The position numbers were made by a program, and so were the translations under genes. The notes under the pieces are model-generated. The model did not search any database and was not told where the DNA came from. It saw nothing but the letters and a program-made list of their open reading frames with translations. 64,000 nt of DNA from NCBI RefSeq assembly GCF_025949695.1, contig NZ_JAPDFL010000001.1, positions 2,359,501 to 2,423,500 of the forward strand, written 5' to 3'. The stretch comes from Pararhodobacter zhoushanensis. Its GTDB lineage: Bacteria; Pseudomonadota; Alphaproteobacteria; Rhodobacterales; Rhodobacteraceae. This document shows positions 47,748 through 56,972 of this stretch, piece after piece (positions within the stretch are counted from its first letter, which is position 1; each line of letters opens with the position of its first letter).

Positions 47748-48830
47748 ATGAAAGCCGCTGTTTGCCGAGCCTTTGGCGAGAAACTGACCATCGAAGAGGT
47801 CGTGCTGCGCGCCCCCGGGGCGGGTGAGGTGCAGGTCACCGTCGAAGCCGTCGCCATCTGTCATTCCGACATCGGCTTTCTGGACGGGCTCTGGGCCGGC
47901 CAGTTGCCTGCGGTTTACGGCCACGAGGCGGCCGGGCGCATCGCCGCGCTGGGGGACGGGGTGCAGGGGCTGGCGGTCGGCGATGCCGTCGTTGTGTCGA
48001 TGATCCGCGCCTGTGGTCAGTGCCGCGCCTGTCGGACCGGCAAGCCGTTCCTGTGCGCCACCGCCTATAACCGGGGCAACGGCGTGCTGAGCCTGCCCGA
48101 TGGCACCGTGGTCGAGCAGGGTCTGTCCACCGCCGGTTTCGCCGAATCCTGCGTGGTGCATGCCAGTCAGGTCGCCAAGGTGCCCGACGATCTGCCGATG
48201 CAGCTGGGCGCTTTGCTGGCCTGCGGCGTGATCACCGGCACCGGCGCGGTGATCAACACCGCGCAGGTCGCGCCCGGCGACAATGTCGTGGTGATCGGCG
48301 CAGGCGGTGTGGGGCTCAACGCGTTGCAGGGCGCAAAGCTGGCCGGCGCGAACAAGATCATCGCCATTGATCTGGCCGAGGAGAAGCTTGCCGCAGCGCT
48401 CGAGTTCGGGGCCACCGACACGCTGCGCGCCGATATGAAAGGCCTGCGCCGTGCGGTCATGGGCCTGACGGACGGCTACGGTGCCGATCATGTCTTCGTC
48501 GCCGTCGGCGCGATTGCCGCTTACGCACAAGCGCCCTCGCTGGCGTGCAAGGGCGGGCAGGTGGTGATGGTCGGCATGCCGCCCTCGGGCGTGAAGATGG
48601 AGGTCGAGCCGGTTATCGTCGCCGCCACCGCACAGACCCTGAAAGGCAGCTTCATGGGGGCGACTGTGGTGCAGCGCGACATTCCCTATCTGGTCGAGAT
48701 GTGGCGGCAGGGTCGGTTGAAGCTGGAAGAGCTGGTGACGCAGACCTATCGCTTCGAGCAGATCAACGAGGCCATTGCAGACGCCCGGCAAGGCCATGTC
48801 CGGCGCAATGTGATCCTCATGGACCGGTGA
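47748..48830 (+). CDS. Zinc-dependent alcohol dehydrogenase (MDR family)
   Basis: This NAD(P)-dependent medium-chain dehydrogenase has 360 residues. The catalytic zinc site is AICHSDIGF and GHEAAGRI (about 37-66). The structural zinc loop with four cysteines is ACGQCRACRTGKPFLC (about 88-103), and the Rossmann loop VVVIGAGGVGLNALQGAKL (about 181-199) is intact. It resembles class III/NDMA-type alcohol dehydrogenases. The substrate is not visible. It starts at 47748 after GGGAGAGGAG and is followed by a convergent GNAT gene two bases after its stop. Confidence 0.9.
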   Translation: MKAAVCRAFGEKLTIEEVVLRAPGAGEVQVTVEAVAICHSDIGFLDGLWAGQLPAVYGHEAAGRIAALGDGVQGLAVGDAVVVSMIRACGQCRACRTGKPFLCATAYNRGNGVLSLPDGTVVEQGLSTAGFAESCVVHASQVAKVPDDLPMQLGALLACGVITGTGAVINTAQVAPGDNVVVIGAGGVGLNALQGAKLAGANKIIAIDLAEEKLAAALEFGATDTLRADMKGLRRAVMGLTDGYGADHVFVAVGAIAAYAQAPSLACKGGQVVMVGMPPSGVKMEVEPVIVAATAQTLKGSFMGATVVQRDIPYLVEMWRQGRLKLEELVTQTYRFEQINEAIADARQGHVRRNVILMDR

Positions 48831-48832
48831 TG

Positions 48833-49267
48833 TCAGTCGTCCAGCGCGCCGTCCCAGCCATAGCCGATGAAGCTCACCTCATCGCCGCCCAGCCGCCGGT
48901 ACAGCGCGCGGGCGGCGGTGTTGTCTGGTTCGGTGCCCAGCCAGATGCCCTGGCACCCCAGACGGCGGGCATGGTCGATCAGCGCCTGCGTCACCGCCCT
49001 CGCATAGCCGCGGCGCAAGACGGTGTCGCGGGTGCCGACCTCGTTGATGAACAACGATGGCGCCTTGTCGGGGTGCAGCAGGATGGTCCCCGAGGCAAAG
49101 CTGACCACCACCCCGTCCAGCAGGCCGACCACGATGTGGTGCAGCGGATCGGAGAGGAACGCTGCACTTTGCCCGGGGTCCACGGGATTGTCGAACAGCC
49201 CCGGCGGCGTTGCCAGCAGCAGGGGCAGGTCCGCTGGTTCCAGACATTTCACGATCAGATCAGTCAC
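48833..49267 (-). CDS. GNAT family N-acetyltransferase
   Basis: This acetyl-CoA-dependent acyltransferase has 144 residues. I chose the GTG at 49267 because GGGGAA precedes it and the longer frame would overlap the divergent gene. The acetyl-CoA loop is VLRRGYARAVTQALIDHARR (about 88-107), followed by TEPDNTAARALYRRLGG, a standard GNAT end. Overall layout resembles the AAC(3)-I group, but the substrate cannot be told. It does not by itself indicate antibiotic resistance. Confidence 0.8.
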   Translation of the reverse strand: MTDLIVKCLEPADLPLLLATPPGLFDNPVDPGQSAAFLSDPLHHIVVGLLDGVVVSFASGTILLHPDKAPSLFINEVGTRDTVLRRGYARAVTQALIDHARRLGCQGIWLGTEPDNTAARALYRRLGGDEVSFIGYGWDGALDD

Positions 49268-49298
49268 CGCATTTCCCCGGTTGCGCAGAGGTGAGGGC

Positions 49299-50531
49299 AT
49301 GAAGCTAACAGACCTTGAGACTTTCGTCATCGGCACACCGCCCCCCGGATGGGGCGGGCGCTACTGGCTGATCGTCAAGCTGACCACCGACAACGGCATC
49401 ACCGGCTATGGCGAGGTTTACGCCGCCTCGGTCGGTCCCAAGGCGATGGTCGCGGTGATCGAGGATGTCTTCGAGCGCCACATGCAGGGCGAGAACCCCG
49501 AGAGCATCGAGAAGATGTTCCGCCGGGTCTATTCCTCGGGCTTTACCCAGCGCCCGGATCTGACGGTGATGGGCGCTTTCTCGGGGCTGGAGATCGCCTG
49601 CTGGGATCTGATCGGCAAGGCACTGGACCGTCCGGTGCACGCGCTGCTGGGCGGGTTGCTGAACGAACGGCTGCGTGCCTATACCTATCTCTATCCGCTC
49701 GACGGGATGGATGCCGGGGCATTTTGGTCCTCGCCCGAGATGCAGGCGGAATCCGCGCTTGCAGCGGTAAATCAGGGCTTTACGGCGATCAAATTTGACC
49801 CCGCCGGGCCTTACACCATCCATGGCGGCCACCAGCCGGCGCTTTATGACATCGACCTGAGCGTGCGGATGTGCGCCGCGATCCGCAAGGCGGTGGGCAA
49901 CCGGGCGGATCTGCTGTTTGGCACGCATGGGCAGTTCACGCCGTCGGGCGCGATCCGGCTGGGGCAGGCGTTGGAACCCTACAGCCCGCTCTGGTACGAA
50001 GAACCGATCCCGCCCGACAACCTGCTCGACTTTGCACAGGTGGCGCAGGCAGTGCGCATCCCGCTGGCGACGGGCGAGCGGCTGACGACCAAGGCCGAGT
50101 TCGGCACGCTTTTGCGCTCGGGCGGGGCGTCGATCCTGCAACCGGCGCTGGGCCGGTCGGGGGGCATTCTTGAGACCAAGAAGATCGCCGGCATGGCCGA
50201 GGCCTTTGGCGCGCAGGTGGCCCCGCATCTCTATGCCGGACCGGTCGAGTGGGCGGCGAATGTGCAGCTGGGGGCGACGCTGCCCAACCTCTTGCTGGTG
50301 GAGACAATCCAGACCGGCGGCACCTTCCATCTGCCGCTGATCCGCCATTCGCTGCGGGTGGAAGACGGCTATATCCCCGTGCCCACCGCGCCCGGTCTGG
50401 GCATCGCGTTTGACGAGGATCTGGCGCGCGAGCACCCTTACACCGGTCGCGATCTGCATCTTCAGGTGCAGGAAGCGCCGTGCAATTACGCGGCTGAGAA
50501 CGCCTTCAAGGGCGGTGCCCCGCGCGAGTAA
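49299..50531 (+). CDS. Mandelate racemase/muconate lactonizing enzyme family dehydratase
   Basis: This enolase-superfamily enzyme has 410 residues. An N-terminal capping domain is followed by the barrel with KFDPAGPYT (about 166-174), LLFGTHGQFTPSGAIRLG (about 205-222), LWYEEPIPPDN (Glu metal ligand), LATGERLTT (Glu ligand) and APHLYAGPVEWA. This set resembles sugar-acid dehydratases such as galactonate or mannonate dehydratase, not racemases. The ABC importer starts 214 bases downstream on the same strand and may bring in its substrate. Confidence 0.85.
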   Translation: MKLTDLETFVIGTPPPGWGGRYWLIVKLTTDNGITGYGEVYAASVGPKAMVAVIEDVFERHMQGENPESIEKMFRRVYSSGFTQRPDLTVMGAFSGLEIACWDLIGKALDRPVHALLGGLLNERLRAYTYLYPLDGMDAGAFWSSPEMQAESALAAVNQGFTAIKFDPAGPYTIHGGHQPALYDIDLSVRMCAAIRKAVGNRADLLFGTHGQFTPSGAIRLGQALEPYSPLWYEEPIPPDNLLDFAQVAQAVRIPLATGERLTTKAEFGTLLRSGGASILQPALGRSGGILETKKIAGMAEAFGAQVAPHLYAGPVEWAANVQLGATLPNLLLVETIQTGGTFHLPLIRHSLRVEDGYIPVPTAPGLGIAFDEDLAREHPYTGRDLHLQVQEAPCNYAAENAFKGGAPRE

Positions 50532-50745
50532 AAAACAGGCCCCCCGGCAAATCCGGCCTGCGTGCAAGGGTGAAGTTTCTGCAATGGCACCGGAATTCGG
50601 GTTGAAAAACTGGACCCGTCGCGTTTGGATAAGGACGGGTCGCATTTGGAGCGGCGTGTGTCGCGCTCCTGAGGCGCCATGACGGCAAGGATGGAGCAGG
50701 CACAGAACCGCCGCCCGCAAGATGATAACAAACAGGGAGACTGTT

Positions 50746-52389
50746 ATGAATTTTTCCAAGGAAGCCGTTTCTGATCGTATCCATCCCGCCGCCACGATGT
50801 ACGCGCGGGAATGCCAGGACGGCAAACTGAGCCGTCGCGAGTTCCTGACACGCACGACGGCACTGGGTGTCGCCTCGGTCACGGCTTACGGTCTGCTGGG
50901 TCTGGCCGCGCCTGAGGCTGTCGCGCAGGAAACCCCCGTCATGGGCGGCACGCTGCGCATGCAGATGATCATCAAGGCACAGCGCGATCCGCGCACCTGG
51001 GACTGGTCCGAGCACGCCAACGCGGTGCGCGGCTGGCTGGAATATCTGGTCGAGTACCAGCGCGACGGCTCGCTCAAGCCCGTGCTGATGGAAAGCTGGG
51101 AAGCCTCGGACGACGCCACCACCTACACGCTGAACATCCGTCAGGGCGTCAAGTGGAACAACGGCGACGACTTCACCGCCGCCGACGTGGCCCACAACAT
51201 CGCCGCCTGGTGTGACACCAGCGTTGAAGGCAACTCGATGGCCACCCGCATGGGCGCGCTGGTCGAGGATGGTCAGCTGCGCGAAGGCGGCGTCGAGGTC
51301 GTCGACGACTACACGCTGCGCCTGAACCTCGCGACCGCCGACATCGCGCTGATCGTGTCGATGGCCGACTATCCCGCCGTGATGATGCACCCCTCGTTCG
51401 AGGGTGACGACGTTGTTGCCAACCCGATCGGCACCGGTCCCTATCGGCCGGTCAGCTACGAGCCGGGCATCGGCTGCGTGGTCGAGCGCAACACCGATCA
51501 CACGTGGTGGAATGAGGGTAACGGCGCCTATCTGGACCGTATCGAGTTCGTCGATCTGGGCACCGACCCGGCGGCCTGGGTTGCGGCGGCAGAAGCGGGC
51601 GAAATCGACCTGAACTATCAGGCGCAGGGCGATATCATCGATATCTTCGATGCCATCGGCTATCCGCGCTCGGAAGCTGTCACCGCCTCCACCATCACCG
51701 TGCGCTTCAACCAGGACAGCGAGCCGTACGACAACCTCGCCGTGCGTCGCGCGCTGCAGAAGGCCGTCAACAACGCCGTGGTGCTTGAGCTGGGCTACAG
51801 CGATCTGGGCACCGTGGCGGAAAACCACCATGTCTGCCCGATCCACCCCGAATACGCCGAACTGCCGCCGCTGGTTGTCGATCCGGCTGCCGCTGCCGCT
51901 GAAATCGCCGAAGCGGGCTTTGCCGATTACGAATTCGAGCTGATCTCGGTCGATGAACCATGGCAGGCGGAAACCTGCGATGCGGTCGCCGCTCAGATCC
52001 GCGACGCGGGCATCAACATCAAGCGCACGATCCTGCCGGGTGCGACCTTCTGGAACGACTGGACCAAGTATCCGTTCTCGGCGACCGAATGGAACATGCG
52101 TCCGCTGGGCGTGCAGATCCTCAACCTGGCCTACAAGACCGGCGTTCCGTGGAACGAGGCTGCCTTTGCGAACGAAGAGTTCGACACGCTGCTCGATCAG
52201 GCCAACGGCATCGCCGATGCGGATGCGCGCCGCGAGGTCATGCACCGTCTGGAAGAGATCATGCAGGAAGAGGGCGTGCTCATTCAGCCCTACTGGCGCT
52301 CGATCTTCCGCAACGTGGCCGAGAACGTCCACGGGGCAGAAATGCACCCGACCTTCGTTGTGGACTATGTCCACTACTGGAAGTCGTAA
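50746..52389 (+). CDS. ABC transporter substrate-binding protein (SBP family 5), Tat-exported
   Basis: This is the periplasmic binding protein of a peptide/opine-type importer, 547 residues from the ATG at 50746 after CAGGGAGA. Residues 25-60 are a twin-arginine signal (KLSRREFLTR then a mild hydrophobic stretch ending AVAQ), so it is exported folded. The body has SBP_bac_5 features: SWEASDDATTYTLNIRQGVK, NNGDDFTAADVAHNI, and NPIGTGPYRPVSYEPG. The ligand is not visible. It leads a four-gene operon with two permeases and a fused ATPase. Confidence 0.93.
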   Translation: MNFSKEAVSDRIHPAATMYARECQDGKLSRREFLTRTTALGVASVTAYGLLGLAAPEAVAQETPVMGGTLRMQMIIKAQRDPRTWDWSEHANAVRGWLEYLVEYQRDGSLKPVLMESWEASDDATTYTLNIRQGVKWNNGDDFTAADVAHNIAAWCDTSVEGNSMATRMGALVEDGQLREGGVEVVDDYTLRLNLATADIALIVSMADYPAVMMHPSFEGDDVVANPIGTGPYRPVSYEPGIGCVVERNTDHTWWNEGNGAYLDRIEFVDLGTDPAAWVAAAEAGEIDLNYQAQGDIIDIFDAIGYPRSEAVTASTITVRFNQDSEPYDNLAVRRALQKAVNNAVVLELGYSDLGTVAENHHVCPIHPEYAELPPLVVDPAAAAAEIAEAGFADYEFELISVDEPWQAETCDAVAAQIRDAGINIKRTILPGATFWNDWTKYPFSATEWNMRPLGVQILNLAYKTGVPWNEAAFANEEFDTLLDQANGIADADARREVMHRLEEIMQEEGVLIQPYWRSIFRNVAENVHGAEMHPTFVVDYVHYWKS

Positions 52390-52398
52390 GACACCGGG

Positions 52399-52433
52399 GC
52401 AGGGCGCGTTCATCACGCGCCCTGCGTCTTTCT
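52399..52433 (+). terminator. Intra-operon hairpin after the binding-protein gene
   Basis: A perfect 10-bp stem, GCAGGGCGCG with CGCGCCCTGC around a seven-base loop, is followed by GTCTTTCT. It sits nine bases after the binding-protein stop and 87 bases before the permease. Such hairpins commonly stabilise the binding-protein mRNA or partly terminate, giving excess binding protein. Confidence 0.75.
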
Positions 52434-52519
52434 AAGCCCGTCCCTTCCCGGAATCCTTCGCCGCAGCGGCGCAAGGGGCTGCGTTTCGCACCCTGACGCT
52501 GCCCGCCACAGGAGTCGCC

Positions 52520-53605
52520 ATGCTGCTGTTTCTTACCCGGCGTATCGGCCTGATGTTGATCACGGCGTTGTGCCTGACCTTCATCGTCTTCGCGCTCACC
52601 AACATGCCCGCCAAGCTGAAAACACTGGCCAAGACGCAGGCCGGCGGTCGTCTGACCGACGCCGAAGTTGTCAGCTGGATCAACGAGAACGGCTACGGCA
52701 CGCCGATGCTGACGCGCTACGGCGAATGGCTGGGCGTGGTGCCGGGCTGGGTGCGCGAGGAAGATGGCGTCGTTGTCCGCGGGCGCTGCGTCGATCTGAC
52801 CGACGATCCTGGCAGGGCCGGTGAACGCTGCGGGCTGCTGCAAGGCGACTGGGGCTATTCCACCCGCTTTCAGGACAATGTCGGCACCGTGCTGAGCGCA
52901 AGGCTGGGGGCAACCGGTCTGTTGATGATGTGGGTGCTCATCGTGATGGTGCCCATGGCGCTGATCACCGGCGTGCTGGCCGGGATGCGCGAGGGCTCTC
53001 GCACCGACCGGACGCTCTCGACCTTCGCCATCGCCTCAACCGCCACCCCTGAATATGTCTCCGGCGTGGTGTTCATCGCGCTGCTGGCCTCGTCCACGGT
53101 CGGTATCTCGCCGATCCTTGCCGACTGGGGCTGGATCGACGGGCGCGTGCTGTTTCAGGGCAACGCCCGCTCGGCGATCGAGGGGATCACGCTGTCGAAC
53201 TTCACCCTGCCGGTGCTCACTGTCGCGCTTTACGGCATGGGCTACGTTGCCCGCATCACCCGCGCCTCGATGACCGAGGTGATGACCCAGCAATACATCC
53301 GCACCGCGCGCCTCAAGGGCGTGGGTTTTTCCAGCATCGTCATGCGCCACGCCCTGCGCAACGCGCTGATCGCGCCGTTTACCGTGATCATGCTGCAGAT
53401 CCCGTGGCTGCTGAACGGCGTGGTGATCACCGAGGTGCTGTTCAGCTACCCCGGCTTCGGCTGGACCCTCTATGAAGCCGCCGTGAACAACGACATCGAG
53501 CTGCTGCTGGCGTCTTCGGTCGTCGCCGTGGTGGTCGTGCTGGTAACGCAGTTGATCTCCGATATCGGCTATGTCTACCTCAATCCCCGCATCCGGATTT
53601 CGTAA
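52520..53605 (+). CDS. ABC transporter permease (DppB/OppB type)
   Basis: This is an inner-membrane permease, 361 residues. A first transmembrane helix (MLLFLTRRIGLMLITALCLT) is followed by a long periplasmic loop (about 30-125) and five more helices. The EAA-type cytoplasmic loop is ARLKGVGFSSIVMRHALRNA (about 257-276). FSYPGFGWTLYEAAVNND is the usual C-terminal pattern. Gene order SBP-permease-permease-ATPase marks one transporter. Confidence 0.93.
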   Translation: MLLFLTRRIGLMLITALCLTFIVFALTNMPAKLKTLAKTQAGGRLTDAEVVSWINENGYGTPMLTRYGEWLGVVPGWVREEDGVVVRGRCVDLTDDPGRAGERCGLLQGDWGYSTRFQDNVGTVLSARLGATGLLMMWVLIVMVPMALITGVLAGMREGSRTDRTLSTFAIASTATPEYVSGVVFIALLASSTVGISPILADWGWIDGRVLFQGNARSAIEGITLSNFTLPVLTVALYGMGYVARITRASMTEVMTQQYIRTARLKGVGFSSIVMRHALRNALIAPFTVIMLQIPWLLNGVVITEVLFSYPGFGWTLYEAAVNNDIELLLASSVVAVVVVLVTQLISDIGYVYLNPRIRIS

Positions 53606-53611
53606 GGAGCC

Positions 53612-54778
53612 ATGCCCATGGACCCCCTGAGCTGGCTCCAGATCTTCGCCCGCCTCGCCCAGCAACTGCTGCCGGTGTGGATCGCCCTCGTTCTCACCTT
53701 CGGCCTGTCGATCCGCTACCGGCGGCGGCTGGGCCTCTATGGCAAGCTGTTTGACTCGACCGTCGGCATGATCGGCTTCGGCATCGTGCTGTTCTGGGTG
53801 TTCAGCGCGATCTTCGCCGACCTGATCATCACCCATGACGCGCTCAGTCAGGTCAGCCGCATGCGCAACGCGGTGCCCGGCTCGCCGCTGCCCGATCCCG
53901 GCGATCTGTACCCCTACTACCTGCTCGGTGGTGACAGCCTTGCCCGCGACGTGTTCTCGCGGGTGATCATGGGCGCGCGCGAGGTGCTGCGCATCGCCCC
54001 CTTCGCCGCGATGATCTCGTTCATGATCGGCATCACGCTGGGCCTGCCTGCCGGGTATTTCGGCGGCAAGCTGGATACGGGGCTGACCTTTCTGGCCAAC
54101 CTCGTGCTGGCCTTCCCGGTGATCTTGCTGTTCTTCCTGCTGGTCGCGCCCGAGATTCAGGAAACCATCATCCCGCTGATCATGGCCGGGGTGCTCTTCA
54201 TCGCGCCGATCCTGTTCCTGACCGTGCTGCTGAACGCGCGTTTCTTCACCCAGCCGCAGAAGCGCAACCTCTATGTCGGCGGCGTGCTGCTCGTTGGCGC
54301 CTGGGCCTATATCGGCCTTGTGTTCAACGCCGATCCGACCGGCCTGTGGTCGATGTCGCCGAACCTGCTCAACGTCTTCGTCGCCGTGGTGTTTGTGAAC
54401 GCGCCGACCGTATTCCGCATCGTGCGCGGCATCACGCTGGACATCAAGACCCGCGACTATGTCGCCGCCGCCCAGACCCGCGGCGAGGGACCGTGGTACA
54501 TCATGCTGTGGGAGATCCTGCCCAACGCCCGTGGACCCCTGATCGTCGATTTCTGCCTGCGCATCGGCTACACGACCATCCTTCTGGGCACGCTTGGTTT
54601 CTTCGGCCTCGGCGTCTCGCCCGAAAGCCCCGACTGGGGTTCGACCATCAACGCCGGTCGCCGGTTGCTCACTGTCTACCCGCACCCGGCACTGGTCCCG
54701 GCGCTGGCGCTGATGAGCCTCGTTCTGGGCCTCAACCTGCTGGCCGACGGGCTGCGCGAAGAAAGCCTGCGGGACTGA
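53612..54778 (+). CDS. ABC transporter permease (DppC/OppC type)
   Basis: This is the second permease, 388 residues, six bases after the first. It is longer than typical OppC (about 300) owing to an N-terminal helix and an inserted region around residues 190-260 with two or three extra hydrophobic stretches. The EAA loop is AAAQTRGEGPWYIMLWEILP (about 285-304). SPESPDWGSTINAGRRLL near the end is the family pattern. The extra helices are the odd feature. Confidence 0.9.
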   Translation: MPMDPLSWLQIFARLAQQLLPVWIALVLTFGLSIRYRRRLGLYGKLFDSTVGMIGFGIVLFWVFSAIFADLIITHDALSQVSRMRNAVPGSPLPDPGDLYPYYLLGGDSLARDVFSRVIMGAREVLRIAPFAAMISFMIGITLGLPAGYFGGKLDTGLTFLANLVLAFPVILLFFLLVAPEIQETIIPLIMAGVLFIAPILFLTVLLNARFFTQPQKRNLYVGGVLLVGAWAYIGLVFNADPTGLWSMSPNLLNVFVAVVFVNAPTVFRIVRGITLDIKTRDYVAAAQTRGEGPWYIMLWEILPNARGPLIVDFCLRIGYTTILLGTLGFFGLGVSPESPDWGSTINAGRRLLTVYPHPALVPALALMSLVLGLNLLADGLREESLRD

Positions 54779-54789
54779 TGCGCCGCGCT

Positions 54790-54846
54790 CGCTCCATCAT
54801 CTGTCTGAAAATATCCCACGGGGGTCCGGGGGTGTGAAACCCCCGG
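54790..54846 (-). repeat. Dispersed structured repeat, copy E, inside the ABC operon
   Basis: Read on the minus strand: the stem CCGGGGG-tttcaca-CCCCCGG (54846-54826), one A, then the box CCCCCGTGGGATATTTTCAG, then ACAGATGATGGAGCG. It is antisense to the operon and separates the second permease from the ATPase. About 30 bases match copy B almost exactly, with one inserted C. Confidence 0.65.
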
Positions 54847-54872
54847 TCCGTCAGTCGCCACAGGAGCCACCG

Positions 54873-56957
54873 ATGACCAACTGGGACCCGTCGCAGCCGA
54901 TCCTCGAGATCAAGAACCTCTCGATCTCGTTCTTCACCCGCTTGCGGGAAATTCCGGCGGTGATGGATTTCTCCTGCACCGTCATGCCGGGCGAGGCGAT
55001 GGGCCTCGTCGGCGAATCCGGCTGCGGCAAATCCACCGTCGCGCTGGCGGTGATGCGCGATCTGGGCGTCAACGGGCGCATCGTCGGCGGCTCGATCACC
55101 TTCAAGGGCCGCGATCTGACCCAGATGAGCCAAGGCGATCTGCGCAAGCTGCGCGGCTCCGAGATCGCGATGATCTATCAGGAACCCATGGCCTCGCTGA
55201 ACCCGGCGATGAAGATCGGCGCGCAGCTGGCCGAGGTGCCGATCATCCACCAGAACATGCCCAAGGCCGAGGCCTGGGCACTGGCCCGCAAAGTCGTCGC
55301 CGATGTGCGCCTGCCAGACCCCGACCGCATCCTGAACGCCTATCCGCACCAGCTCTCGGGCGGCCAGCAGCAGCGCATCGTCATCGCCATGGCGCTGATG
55401 TCCAAGCCCGCGCTGCTGATTCTGGACGAGCCGACGACCGCGCTCGACGTGACGGTCGAGGCCGGGATCGTCGATCTGGTAAACGTGCTGGCCGAGGAAT
55501 ACGGCACCTCGATGCTGTTCATCTCGCACAACCTCGGGCTGGTGATGGAGGTCTGCGACCGCCTGACGGTGATGTATTCCGGCGAGGCGGTGGAAACCGG
55601 CGACATCAAGGATGTCTTCGACACCATGCGCCACCCCTATACGCAGGCGCTGTTCCGCTCGATCCCGCTGCCCAGTGCCAACAAATCCGAACGTCCGCTG
55701 CGCGCCATTCCCGGCAACTTCCCGCTGCCGCACGAGCGGCCCAAGGGCTGCAACTTCGGCCCGCGCTGCGATTATTTCGAAGACGGGCGCTGCAACGCCA
55801 CCGAGATTGCCATGCTCCCCGTCGCCGGGGACAGCCGCCACGCCAGCCGCTGCCTGAAGTTCGATGAAATCGACTGGGACGCGCCGCTGTCGGTCGGGCA
55901 GCAATACGCCCCGTCGCCCATCGGCGACGTCGTCCTGCGCATGGACGATGTGCGCAAGTATTACGAGATCGCGGCCTCGTCGATGTTCTCCAGCGGCGAT
56001 ACCAAGGTGGTCAAGGCCAACGAGACGCTCAGCTTCGACGCCCGCGAGGGCGAGACGCTGGCGATTGTGGGCGAATCCGGTTGCGGCAAGTCGACGTTCG
56101 CCAAGGTGCTCATGGGCCTGGAAACCGCGACCTCGGGCAACATCATGCTGTTCGACGAGAATGTGCAATCCACCCCGATCCAGTCGCGCAACACCGACAC
56201 GGTGTCGTCGCTGCAGATGGTGTTCCAGAACCCGTTCGACACGCTGAACCCTTCGATGACCGTGGGCCGCCAGATCGTGCGGGCGCTGGAAATCTTCGGT
56301 GTCGGCAAGACGGACGGCGAACGCCAGACGCGCATGCTGGAATTGCTCGATCTAGTCAAACTGCCCCGCGAATTCGCCACCCGGATGCCGCGCCAGTTGT
56401 CAGGCGGGCAAAAGCAGCGCGTCGGCATCGCGCGCGCCTTTGCCGGCAACGCCAAGGTGGTGATCGCGGACGAGCCGGTCTCGGCACTGGACGTGTCGGT
56501 GCAGGCGGCGGTGACGCAGCTGTTGATGGACATTCAGCGTGAACACGGCACGACCCTGCTGTTCATCAGCCACGATCTGTCCATCGTGCGCTATCTCAGC
56601 GACCGGGTGCTGGTGATGTATCTGGGCCATGTGGTCGAACTGGGCACCACCGATCAGGTCTTTGCGCCGCCCTATCACCCCTATACCGAGGCGCTGCTCT
56701 CGGCGGTGCCCATCGCCGACACCAAGATCGTCAAGAAACGCATCGTGCTTGAGGGTGACATCCCTTCGGCCGTCAACCCGCCGCCGGGCTGCCCGTTCCA
56801 GACCCGTTGCCGCTGGAAATCTCAGGTGCCGGGCAACCTGTGCGACACCGAGATGCCACCGATGCGCGATCTGGGGGGCGGTCATCAGGTCAAATGCCAC
56901 CTCAGCGCCGGGATCCTTGCGGATATGGAGCCGGTGTTCAAAGTGGCGGCGGAATAA
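54873..56957 (+). CDS. Fused ABC transporter ATPase with two nucleotide-binding domains (DppD-DppF type)
   Basis: This protein has 694 residues and two complete ATPase halves. Half 1 (about 8-340): Walker A GESGCGKST, signature LSGGQQQRIVIAMAL, Walker B LLILDEPTTALD. Half 2 (about 355-690): GESGCGKSTFAKVLM, LSGGQKQRVGIARAF, VVIADEPVSALD. Each half ends in an oligopeptide-type C-terminal Cys-containing domain (GCNFGPRCDYFEDGRC; GCPFQTRCRWKSQ), which can hold an Fe-S cluster. The ATG at 54873 follows AGGAG. It powers the two upstream permeases. Confidence 0.94.
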   Translation: MTNWDPSQPILEIKNLSISFFTRLREIPAVMDFSCTVMPGEAMGLVGESGCGKSTVALAVMRDLGVNGRIVGGSITFKGRDLTQMSQGDLRKLRGSEIAMIYQEPMASLNPAMKIGAQLAEVPIIHQNMPKAEAWALARKVVADVRLPDPDRILNAYPHQLSGGQQQRIVIAMALMSKPALLILDEPTTALDVTVEAGIVDLVNVLAEEYGTSMLFISHNLGLVMEVCDRLTVMYSGEAVETGDIKDVFDTMRHPYTQALFRSIPLPSANKSERPLRAIPGNFPLPHERPKGCNFGPRCDYFEDGRCNATEIAMLPVAGDSRHASRCLKFDEIDWDAPLSVGQQYAPSPIGDVVLRMDDVRKYYEIAASSMFSSGDTKVVKANETLSFDAREGETLAIVGESGCGKSTFAKVLMGLETATSGNIMLFDENVQSTPIQSRNTDTVSSLQMVFQNPFDTLNPSMTVGRQIVRALEIFGVGKTDGERQTRMLELLDLVKLPREFATRMPRQLSGGQKQRVGIARAFAGNAKVVIADEPVSALDVSVQAAVTQLLMDIQREHGTTLLFISHDLSIVRYLSDRVLVMYLGHVVELGTTDQVFAPPYHPYTEALLSAVPIADTKIVKKRIVLEGDIPSAVNPPPGCPFQTRCRWKSQVPGNLCDTEMPPMRDLGGGHQVKCHLSAGILADMEPVFKVAAE

Positions 56958-56972
56958 GCCCGACCGCAAGCC

